Assembly: GCA_002315375.1 (NCBI GenBank)
Contig: DCHR01000053.1
Location: 1-22,592 of the forward strand
Direction of reading: 5' to 3'
Origin: Treponema sp. UBA1747
GTDB lineage: Bacteria > Spirochaetota > Spirochaetia > Treponematales > Treponemataceae
Length of the DNA: 22,592 nt
Shown piece by piece: positions 13,676 to 20,732 of the stretch. The translations under genes and the position numbers were made by a program. Within the stretch, counting starts at the first letter, position 1. Each line of letters begins with the position of its first letter. The notes below the pieces were generated by a model, which saw only the letters and a list, made by a program, of their open reading frames with translations, made no database searches and was not told where the DNA came from.

Positions 13676-14341
13676 ATGAATAAAGAATGGTCTGAACAGA
13701 ATAAAAAAATGCAGGGACTTCTGAAGAAAGCCACTTTTGATGAAGGTATTCAGGAATTACTTAATCTTCGGAATGTTTTATTCAATGAGATCCTTTCATG
13801 GAAAGAAAAAGTACCTGCTGAAAAATTTGCTGTTAATCCATTTTATGGGAAGAAGCTTAGCCAGTCGGCAAATCATAATGCAAGCCTTGCCTGGTCCTTG
13901 TGGCATGTATTCAGAATCGAAGATATTGTGGTTCACACTTTAATCAACAAAGATGAACAGGCTCTTCTGAAAAACAAATATGCAAAGAAGATGAATGCCA
14001 CTTCCATTACAACCGGCAACGAGCAGTCAGAAGAAGAACTTCTGGAGTTTTCAAAAAAACTGAAGGTTGATGTTCTGTATGAATACATTCAGGAAGTGAA
14101 GTCTTCTACAGACGAATGGCTGAAATCTATTTCTTACGAAGATTTGAAACAGAGGTTTACAGATGAAGATAAAGAAAGAATTCGGGAAACAAAAACTGTA
14201 AGTGATCTTGAAAATACTGCCTGGCTTATTGATTACTGGTGCGGAAAAACAACCAAAGGTTTGATTCAAATGCCTTTGTCCCGGCACTGGATAATGCATG
14301 TTGAAGCCGGCAATTATATAATTGAAATGATTCAGAAATAA
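13676..14341 (+). CDS. DinB-like helical-bundle protein
   Basis: This 221-residue protein looks like a member of the DinB/YfiT four-helix-bundle superfamily. The central SLAWSLWHVFRIEDIVVHTLI helix and the C-terminal LSRHWIMHVEAGNYI helix carry histidines where the family binds a divalent metal. Members include thiol transferases and many proteins of unknown role. The Asn-His-Asn segment in SQSANHNASL could supply another ligand. A very strong AGGAGG site precedes ATG. It lies 21 bp after the MATE gene, which hints at a shared stress or detoxification role, and that is inference. The C-terminal match is the best evidence; overall family assignment is fair. Confidence 0.7.
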   Translation: MNKEWSEQNKKMQGLLKKATFDEGIQELLNLRNVLFNEILSWKEKVPAEKFAVNPFYGKKLSQSANHNASLAWSLWHVFRIEDIVVHTLINKDEQALLKNKYAKKMNATSITTGNEQSEEELLEFSKKLKVDVLYEYIQEVKSSTDEWLKSISYEDLKQRFTDEDKERIRETKTVSDLENTAWLIDYWCGKTTKGLIQMPLSRHWIMHVEAGNYIIEMIQK

Positions 14342-14368
14342 AAGTTTTTCGCGATTAAAACTATATGG

Positions 14369-14401
14369 TATAATTAAACCTCAGTAAAAGAAACGAGGTT
14401 T
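14369..14401 (+). promoter_or_regulatory. Promoter -10 and ribosome-site hairpin of the nucleotidase gene
   Basis: A consensus TATAAT (14369-14374) lies 30 bp before ATG. The predicted leader contains AAACCTC (14376-14382) and its complement GAGGTTT (14395-14401), a 7-bp stem with a 12-nt loop. The right arm is the ribosome binding site (GAGG, 7 nt before ATG), so the stem would hide it. No strong -35 hexamer is seen. Confidence 0.55.
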
Positions 14402-14404
14402 TTA

Positions 14405-16198
14405 ATGAAAAAGTTTTTTACTCTGGTATTATCTCTGACAATTTTGACATCATCAGTTTTTGCACAGAAAAAAGCAGATATAGTTTTTATACATGATATT
14501 CATTCATTCCTGAAAGATTTGTCAAAGGCAAAGACTCTTATAGACCGTCAGAAAGAAAAAAATCCTGATACGATTATTGTTGACGGCGGTGACTTTTCTA
14601 TGGGAACCCTGTACCAGACAGTTTTTGAAACCCAGGCATCAGAACTCCGCTCCCTGGGAAAACTCGGCATCGAAGCTACTACAATGGGAAATCATGAATT
14701 TGACTATGGCGCACAGGCTCTGTCAAATATGTTTGATACTGCAATCAACAGCGGAGACGCACTTCCAGAATTCGTTCTTTGTAACGTTGACTGGACAAAA
14801 GACAACGATTACACAAAAACTGTAAAAGGTGCTCTGGACCGTTACAAGTTTAAGGATTACATCATGGTAAAAAAAGGTGACCTGAATGTTGCCATCATTG
14901 GTGTATTCGGTTCTGATGCATTTTTCTGTTCTCCTACCTGTGAACTTACTTTCCTTGATCAGTATGAATCTGTAAAGAAAACTGTTGCTGAAATCAAAGC
15001 AAAAGAAAAGGCAGATTTGATAATCTGTCTTTCTCACAGCGGAACCTGGAAGGATCCAAAAAAATCAGAGGATGAAATCCTTGCCAAAAAAGTTCCTGAA
15101 CTGGATGTGATTATCAGTGCACATACACACACTGTTCTTGAAAAACCGATAATCAGCGGAGATACAATCATTGCTTCCTGTGGAGCTTATGCCCAGTATC
15201 TGGGAAATATTTCCCTTACTCAGAAAGAAAACGGAAGATGGAATCTGGATGAATACAGAATTGATTCTCTGAAGGGAAGTATTCCTGTTGATCCGGATTT
15301 TGAAGTTTCCCTTAAAGAATTTGACCGTATGGTTGATGAAGAATACCTGAGTGTTTTCGGTTATACCAGTAACCAGGTTCTGACAAATTCTCCTTATGAT
15401 TACGATGTTTACAAGGAAGTTGGTTATCTGATGGCCGATTCAATTTATCAGACTCTTGAAGATATGAATCAGCCTTCTGATGTTGTTGTTGTTCCTGAAG
15501 GAGTAACAAGAGGAACATATAAAAAAGGACCTGTAAAAGTTTCTGATGTTTTTGAAAGCTTTTCTCTTGGAATCGGTCCGGACAACCTGACAGGATATCC
15601 GCTTATTGAAATGTATTTCACTGGCAAGGAAATGTTTACGATTGCAGAAATTGACTGCTCATTGTCTCCGATCATGTCCTATGTTGCTCTTTATATGTCC
15701 GGACTGGAATACACATATAATCCGCGCCGCCTTATTCTGAACAAGGTAACCGATGTATCAATTGTCAGAAAAGATGGAACAAAAGAAAAAGTTCAGAATG
15801 ATAAAATGTACAAAGTGGTAATCGACAAATACACAGCACAGATGATTGGAAATATTATGAGCATGACTCATGGTCTGATTTCTATTGCACCAAAAGATAA
15901 GAATGGAAATGTCATTACGAACTGGGATGAAAATATCGTTTATACCGGAAACGGAGTTGAACAGAAAGGATGGACTGCTATTGCTGCATCCCTTCCTCTT
16001 TATAAAGATCTGCCTTCTTATTCGGGTGTAGTGCAGGCCCGCAAGATTTCTGATCCAAGCATTAATCCTGTAAAACTTTTGAAGAATCCATCAAAGGTGG
16101 GAGTTATTCTGGAAACTGTAATTCTTGTATTAATTCTGATTATTGCACTTGTTGTATTCCTGATTGTAAAAAAAGTGAATAAAAAGAAGAAGGCTTAG
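14405..16198 (+). CDS. 5'-nucleotidase/UshA-like metallophosphatase, surface-anchored
   Basis: This 597-residue protein has a signal peptide cut after about Ala20 (SVFA-QKK). The N-terminal metallophosphatase domain (about 23-290) has the dimetal motifs in order: Asp31/His33 in IHDIHS, Asp63 in VDGGDFSMG, Asn96/His97 in TMGNHEFDYG, a later CLSHSGTW and SAHTHTVLE. The second domain (about 330-550) matches the UshA C-terminal substrate domain. The family removes phosphate from nucleotides or nucleotide sugars outside the cytoplasm. A C-terminal hydrophobic helix (about 567-589) followed by KKVNKKKKA anchors it, probably to the inner membrane with the enzyme facing the periplasm; soluble UshA lacks this. 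It has its own promoter and terminator. Substrate specificity is not determined. Confidence 0.88.
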   Translation: MKKFFTLVLSLTILTSSVFAQKKADIVFIHDIHSFLKDLSKAKTLIDRQKEKNPDTIIVDGGDFSMGTLYQTVFETQASELRSLGKLGIEATTMGNHEFDYGAQALSNMFDTAINSGDALPEFVLCNVDWTKDNDYTKTVKGALDRYKFKDYIMVKKGDLNVAIIGVFGSDAFFCSPTCELTFLDQYESVKKTVAEIKAKEKADLIICLSHSGTWKDPKKSEDEILAKKVPELDVIISAHTHTVLEKPIISGDTIIASCGAYAQYLGNISLTQKENGRWNLDEYRIDSLKGSIPVDPDFEVSLKEFDRMVDEEYLSVFGYTSNQVLTNSPYDYDVYKEVGYLMADSIYQTLEDMNQPSDVVVVPEGVTRGTYKKGPVKVSDVFESFSLGIGPDNLTGYPLIEMYFTGKEMFTIAEIDCSLSPIMSYVALYMSGLEYTYNPRRLILNKVTDVSIVRKDGTKEKVQNDKMYKVVIDKYTAQMIGNIMSMTHGLISIAPKDKNGNVITNWDENIVYTGNGVEQKGWTAIAASLPLYKDLPSYSGVVQARKISDPSINPVKLLKNPSKVGVILETVILVLILIIALVVFLIVKKVNKKKKA

Positions 16199-16227
16199 CC
16201 TTCTGATCTGATTTATAAGCCGGTTTT

Positions 16228-16264
16228 TCAGGACACCTTTTAGCAGGTGTCCTGATTTTTTTTT
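16228..16264 (+). terminator. Terminator after the nucleotidase gene
   Basis: A perfect 11-bp stem TCAGGACACCT / AGGTGTCCTGA with a 6-nt loop is followed by nine Ts. It ends 16 bp before the convergent radical SAM gene's stop codon at 16280. Confidence 0.9.
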
Positions 16265-16279
16265 ATTGAGGCGATTATG

Positions 16280-18589
16280 CTATAAACAGCAGAGGCCTCC
16301 ACGACGCAGCCGCCCTAATTCTTTACCGGAACAAATTTTCAAAAGATCCTTTTCCTTGTCCTGTTTTTTTGAGCCCGGGGTAATTTCTTCAAGAATAGAG
16401 GCAACTTCTTTTGCTTTTGCAAAATGACCTGTTAATTCCTGTCCCATAAAGAACCAGGTTAAAGTTTCTCCGGATACAACAGGTTTTCCGCCCAGCCAGA
16501 ATAATCTGTCTTTTTCTGTAAGGACTTTTTTATAAGCTGAATCACGGCGAATTTCGTATTTTTCAATGAGTTTATCAATGTAATCTTTTGGAAGTGTCGG
16601 ATGAGGCATATTGAAGCTGAACCAGCGCTGAACATTTGTGTCCAGGTTCTGTCCATGCATCCATGCATCAAGGGCTGCATTTAATCCGTCCGAATATTTT
16701 GCAGATTTATTTTCCCCTGCAAAGTGCAGGTCATTTTCGGCAAACCGGTTTTTGTTTTCTTCGTGACCGGTAATGATTTTCAGGTCAGGATGTTTTCCTT
16801 CCTCCCATTCTTTGTAAACCGTAGAATGGAGTGTAAGGGTGAACTTGTGCCAGAAAGCAGAATCCAGAAGTCCTGCTTTGAAAAGCTGGCGCAAGGTTTC
16901 CATGCTGTTTATCAGGTCCTGTTCACTCTGCTGGTAGAATCCGAAAATCATATAGGAATGAACGAGAATTCCTGCTTCCTTAAAAGCGCAGGCTGCAGCA
17001 ACAATGTTTTCTATGGTGGTTCCTTTGTTTACTGCGGACAGCCCGTCACCTGTAGCAATTTCTATACCGCCGCTTACAGCTGTTAATCCTGAATATGAAA
17101 GAAAATCCGCCATGTCTCTTGTGAAAGTTTTTTCAAAGCGGATATTTCCCCACCAGGTCAGTTTTTTTCCTTTTGATTTTTCATTCTGTAAATTGCGGAG
17201 TCCGAAAGCTATCATGCTGGCAGGCGGACAGGCTTCATCAACAAAGTGTATTCCCCAGACTCCGGTTTTTTCAGCCTGTTCTGTAAGGCCGTCACAAAAG
17301 TGTTCTGCTCCGACTTTGCAGAAACGGTTTACGTATTCCAGCTGGGTGTCACAGAAGGCGCAGCGGTGCCAGTAGCATCCGTGGGCCATATAAGCTTTGA
17401 GCCAGGCTCCGTCATTCCAAATGGAATGCATAGGATTCGTATCGTCAGCCAGGCGGGGATATTTTGAAAAATCAATTCCTGAAAAGTCAGGAATCAGAAC
17501 ACGGCAGATGTTTGTTTCAGCTTCAGCATATTGTTTCAGACTTTCATCAGGATAAGCAGAACCTATAATCTTTTCATTGTCGAAATACTTCATTTTGTAC
17601 AGACATTTGCCTGAAAGATTTTGGATTGTGCTGTCATTTGTAATACATTTTTCATTATCCGCGGAAGATATTTTTTCCAGAAGATGAAGGTAACTTCCGT
17701 AGCCCATGTCATAGCTTACAAAATCAAAATAATCAAAAAGCTTTGATTCCGATAAGTTTCTGAGTTCAGTATTAATATAACCGCCGCCTGTTGCGATTAT
17801 GGCTTTATTTCCATACAGTTTTCTGATTTCCTTTGCAGCAAAAACTGCTGCTTCAAAACAGCCTGGAAAGGGAACAGAGATAAGGAATAATTCGGTTGTA
17901 TTGCTGACGGCATTTGAGTCTGCCGGGCAAAGATTTTCGGTAAGCACATCTTTGAAGAAATGATTGAGAACCGGACTTTCGAGTCCCTTAATTACATCAT
18001 TAAAACTTGCAGTACTTGTCCCAAGATGTTCTGCATAACTGATAAGCCGGAAATCAGGATCAAAGACTGCTGTAATGAAATCGGCTAAATCGGCAAGAGC
18101 AAGACTCGCCAGAATCTTTGCATCATCTGTTGTAATGTCGCGTCCCTGTTCTGCAAGTTCCCCGAAAAAGTTTTCCATTCTGTTTCCGCGGGGAGAGTGA
18201 GGGGAGCGTACAAATTCGTGACAGAATTCCCGGGCACTGTTTCCTCCGCAAAGAATTTCTACGATACGGTCAATCCAGTTAATCCAGAGGTCCTGGTTTA
18301 TGATATAACGGCGAAGCTGGAATGCAGTTTCTTCGTCAGAGTTTTCTGCCATTGAAAGAGCTTTTTTTTCTGAAAGTTCAAAAAGCTTTGTTAATCCACG
18401 ACGGCAGAAAATTTTGTGAAATAATGCAGTTGATAAATCCAGCCACCTGACTTCAGAAATAAGCGAACCTGCTGAAGTTTCTGGAACTTTTCCATCCTGA
18501 AGCATCTGGAAAAAAGCTTTCAGGTAGGCTCCTGACGGATACGGTGTATTGAGCTGAACAAGTGGCGGCTGAATTATTGTAACGTTCAT
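16280..18589 (-). CDS. Cobalamin-binding-type radical SAM protein with CX4CX2C cluster motif
   Basis: This 769-residue protein has an N-terminal region of about 230 residues, then a Rossmann-like segment (about 232-305: LFLISVPFPGCFEAAVFAAKE, IIATGGGYINTELR) of the kind that binds cobalamin in B12-dependent radical SAM enzymes. The radical SAM core (about 398-600) has GCYWHRCAFCD. The cysteines at 405, 410 and 413 give CX4CX2C, not the classic CX3CX2C. HFVDEACPP, GNIRFEK, SGGIEIATGDG and SYMIFGFYQQ follow as expected for this superfamily. The extreme C-terminus ends RLRRGGLCCL, with two adjacent cysteines. Function is unknown; such enzymes often methylate or rearrange unactivated carbons. The start codon overlaps the OmpA-type gene's stop by 4 bp (ATGA), so translation is coupled. 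Last gene of a four-gene chain. Confidence 0.85.
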   Translation of the reverse strand: MNVTIIQPPLVQLNTPYPSGAYLKAFFQMLQDGKVPETSAGSLISEVRWLDLSTALFHKIFCRRGLTKLFELSEKKALSMAENSDEETAFQLRRYIINQDLWINWIDRIVEILCGGNSAREFCHEFVRSPHSPRGNRMENFFGELAEQGRDITTDDAKILASLALADLADFITAVFDPDFRLISYAEHLGTSTASFNDVIKGLESPVLNHFFKDVLTENLCPADSNAVSNTTELFLISVPFPGCFEAAVFAAKEIRKLYGNKAIIATGGGYINTELRNLSESKLFDYFDFVSYDMGYGSYLHLLEKISSADNEKCITNDSTIQNLSGKCLYKMKYFDNEKIIGSAYPDESLKQYAEAETNICRVLIPDFSGIDFSKYPRLADDTNPMHSIWNDGAWLKAYMAHGCYWHRCAFCDTQLEYVNRFCKVGAEHFCDGLTEQAEKTGVWGIHFVDEACPPASMIAFGLRNLQNEKSKGKKLTWWGNIRFEKTFTRDMADFLSYSGLTAVSGGIEIATGDGLSAVNKGTTIENIVAAACAFKEAGILVHSYMIFGFYQQSEQDLINSMETLRQLFKAGLLDSAFWHKFTLTLHSTVYKEWEEGKHPDLKIITGHEENKNRFAENDLHFAGENKSAKYSDGLNAALDAWMHGQNLDTNVQRWFSFNMPHPTLPKDYIDKLIEKYEIRRDSAYKKVLTEKDRLFWLGGKPVVSGETLTWFFMGQELTGHFAKAKEVASILEEITPGSKKQDKEKDLLKICSGKELGRLRRGGLCCL

Positions 18590-19941
18590 TTGTTTCTTTC
18601 CAGAATTGTAATTTCAACACGACGGTTCAGGGCTTTGCCTTCCGGTGTTGAATTGTCTGCAACAGGATTTGCAGCTCCGCTTCCTTTGCAGATAAAGTTT
18701 CCGGCATCTATTCCGCGTTTTGAAAGTGCCTCAGCTATGGCGAAGGCACGTTCCCTGGAAACTTTAAGTTCTCCTTCAGGATATCCAGTGTCGGCAGTGA
18801 AACCTTCGATGAGGAATTTATTTGTTCCAGCCTGTTTCAAAACTGAAGCTATTTCATCCAGTCGTGCAGCTTCTCCCGGCATCAGTTCAGCCGAATCAGG
18901 TTTGAACTTCAAATCATGAATGGCAAGTTTGATTCCTGCATCGGTTTCCTCAACCGTAATTTTCTTTTCCCCCAGGTCGGCAGGTTTCAGTGAAATTAAT
19001 GGTGTATCCGGTTTTGTTGTATCAGGGAAATCCGGAATACCAGTATCTTCGGGTTTTTCTGAATCTTCAGGCTTTTCTGTGTTTCCGGGTTTCTTTTTTT
19101 CTGTATCTTTTTTATCAGCAAGTGCTACAGCTCCGATGCGTTTGAGAGATGGAATAATTTCATCGTGTGGAACGGCTGTAGGATATTCTGTGAACTGAAG
19201 AATTGTTCCTTTGTAAGAAATGCTGTTTCCGTCTGTGTAGATGAAAGTTTCATCTACGGCATCTGTCATAAAAATCATGGCACCGGTTTCACAGCTGACC
19301 AGAATACTCGCTTTGTGAGACCCTTGGGCGGATTTCAGATTTTTATCTCCGCCAAAATCCCAGTAAGTGATTCCGTATCTAGTTGCCCATTGTGCATTTA
19401 TGCGGTAAACCTCTTCTCCATGATATTCTTCGCGGCCTGCATAGGTGTATTGAATCGTCATGGGGATTTTTGTGATTATTCCGTTGTTAAGTGGATCTAC
19501 AGCCCGCATGCTGTTTCCTTTCCATGAGTCACCGATTGTCAGGGCTGTTTTAGGAAAGGAAGGAAAGCTTCTGAAGCTTGGGTAGCCGTAATCTTCTTCC
19601 ATTGAGACGATGCCGGATTCATCAATAAAAAACTTGGATGGAATGGCATCATGAATACCGGTGAACATTACTTTTGAGTTTTTTACAGTATCCTGTACAA
19701 CGAAAAAATCACCGGAATAAAAAATGTTTCCGCTGTTCGTAGTATGCTGAGTCAGAAATGAACGGACTTCACGGCTCATTAAGCCTGAATATTTTCCGTT
19801 GTCATAACGGCGGAGATTTGTGCGTTCAACAAGAGTGTAATTGTCATTTCCTGTATAAGAAATAACTTCCTGGGCGGCAAGAAATGCCGGAAATGCCAGG
19901 AAGCAGAAAAGAGAAATCAGAATGATGTAAGATTTTTTCAT
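18586..19941 (-). CDS. OmpA-domain envelope protein
   Basis: This 451-residue protein has a signal peptide cut after about Ala23 (FLAA-QEV). Residues 24-270 form a domain with repeated aromatic and Gly pattern and no family I can name. A charged Lys/Glu/Pro-rich linker with repeated EKPED units spans about 275-312. Residues 340-450 are an OmpA C-terminal domain: LKFKPDSAELMPG, FLIEGFTADTG with Asp384, SRERAFAIAEALSKRGI and LNRRVEITI with Arg440/Arg441, the peptidoglycan-binding residues. It should sit in the periplasm, tethered to the cell wall. It overlaps both neighbours by 4 bp (ATGA): the toxin gene upstream and the radical SAM gene downstream. No separate ribosome site of note is visible. 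Confidence 0.85.
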   Translation of the reverse strand: MKKSYIILISLFCFLAFPAFLAAQEVISYTGNDNYTLVERTNLRRYDNGKYSGLMSREVRSFLTQHTTNSGNIFYSGDFFVVQDTVKNSKVMFTGIHDAIPSKFFIDESGIVSMEEDYGYPSFRSFPSFPKTALTIGDSWKGNSMRAVDPLNNGIITKIPMTIQYTYAGREEYHGEEVYRINAQWATRYGITYWDFGGDKNLKSAQGSHKASILVSCETGAMIFMTDAVDETFIYTDGNSISYKGTILQFTEYPTAVPHDEIIPSLKRIGAVALADKKDTEKKKPGNTEKPEDSEKPEDTGIPDFPDTTKPDTPLISLKPADLGEKKITVEETDAGIKLAIHDLKFKPDSAELMPGEAARLDEIASVLKQAGTNKFLIEGFTADTGYPEGELKVSRERAFAIAEALSKRGIDAGNFICKGSGAANPVADNSTPEGKALNRRVEITILERNK

Positions 19942-20258
19942 TTGGTGATATCTGCGACCAGCTGCTGTTCAACTGCAACATTCTGAATGAAGAGAATGCG
20001 CAGGATTGAAACAACATTTTTCTTTTTATCAATGTAATAGAAAATGCAGGTATTTCCTTCTTTCATAACCCGGACTTCGGCTTTTACAAGAGGCTGTTCT
20101 TCGAAGAAGGGGAAACGTTCAGGCATTACTTCAAGACTTGTAATTGCAGTTTTTAACCCGTTGGAAGAAACGCAGGAAGGATGTGTTTCTTCGTAACTGC
20201 AAAGGTTGAAAAAGTCTTCTCTGGCACTTTCTGTAAATTGTACAGTGTATTGAATCAT
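19938..20258 (-). CDS. ParE/RelE-superfamily toxin
   Basis: This 106-residue protein fits the RelE/ParE fold: YTVQFTESAREDFFNLCSY at the N-terminus, SLEVMPERFPFFEE in the middle and the strand pair VRVMKEGNTCIFYYIDKKKNVVSILRILF. The spacing PERFP and a following aromatic strand are usual for ParE-like proteins. Members either cut mRNA on the ribosome or poison DNA gyrase; catalytic residues are too variable to decide. It begins 18 bp after the antitoxin stop codon. The ending is unusual: its TGA overlaps the ATG of an OmpA-domain gene, so the toxin is joined to genes that are not part of a toxin-antitoxin system. Confidence 0.82.
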   Translation of the reverse strand: MIQYTVQFTESAREDFFNLCSYEETHPSCVSSNGLKTAITSLEVMPERFPFFEEQPLVKAEVRVMKEGNTCIFYYIDKKKNVVSILRILFIQNVAVEQQLVADITK

Positions 20259-20276
20259 AATTTTGATAAAGTCAGG

Positions 20277-20558
20277 TTATTTTACTGTTGTGAAAACTTT
20301 TACGGTTGGAACTGTTGTTCCGTTTCCCAGGTCAGCAAGACCTTTTTCGATTTCACTTTTGAACTGTTCTTCTGAAAGTACGTGTGCATCAAGTTCAGGG
20401 AGCTTGAGATCGAATGGAAGCCCACGGTTCAAAACAATCTGTTTGTAGAGCATAGAAATTACACCGCTTGATGTAAGTCCCAGTTTTTCAAGAATAACTT
20501 CGGCCTGTTCTTTAAGTTCAGGGTCGATACGTGCATTAATGCTGACTGTTTTTGCCAT
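20277..20558 (-). CDS. RelB/DinJ-type antitoxin
   Basis: This 93-residue protein starts with a ribbon-helix-helix domain: TVSINARIDPELKEQAEVIL, then LGLTSSGVISMLYKQIV, LNRGLPFDLKLPE, which is close to the RelB/DinJ pattern. The C-terminal half should bind and neutralise the toxin. Ribbon-helix-helix antitoxins repress their own promoter as dimers, and a 14-bp perfect palindrome overlapping TATAAT lies 26 bp upstream of ATG. GGAG precedes ATG at 20558. As first gene of the chain, it would control expression of the toxin, the OmpA-domain protein and the radical SAM protein together if no internal promoter exists. Confidence 0.88.
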   Translation of the reverse strand: MAKTVSINARIDPELKEQAEVILEKLGLTSSGVISMLYKQIVLNRGLPFDLKLPELDAHVLSEEQFKSEIEKGLADLGNGTTVPTVKVFTTVK

Positions 20559-20580
20559 AATTACTCCAAAATATCAATTT

Positions 20581-20600
20581 ACCTTCATTATAATGAAAGT
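20581..20600 (-). promoter_or_regulatory. Antitoxin operator and -10 box
   Basis: TTCATTATAATGAA (20584-20597) is a perfect 14-bp palindrome, extended to 18 of 20 positions with the flanks AC and GT. On the minus strand it contains TATAAT, the probable -10 box. Binding here by the ribbon-helix-helix antitoxin would block RNA polymerase. No strong -35 hexamer is visible. Confidence 0.7.
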
Positions 20601-20648
20601 TTGCCAAAAAAGATAGAAAATAAATGCAGAATAAATGTACGTTTGTTC

Positions 20649-20667
20649 AGAGGGGACAGACCCCTCT
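20649..20667 (-). repeat. REP-like palindrome, copy 5
   Basis: AGAGGGGACAGACCCCTCT is a full consensus copy in the same orientation as copy 2, preceded by TGTACGTTTGTTC (20636-20648), a lead-in shared with copy 2. It lies between the divergent antitoxin and glycosidase-like genes. Confidence 0.8.
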
Positions 20668-20720
20668 AAAATTATGTTAAACATTCCTAAAATCTTTATA
20701 GTTTTCCTGATATGTCGTGT

Positions 20721-20726
20721 TAGAAT
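20721..20726 (+). promoter_or_regulatory. Candidate -10 box of the glycosidase-like gene (leaderless start)
   Basis: TAGAAT is followed by six bases and then ATG, with no Shine-Dalgarno site. No clear -35 hexamer is present. Confidence 0.45.
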
Positions 20727-20732
20727 TAGGCT

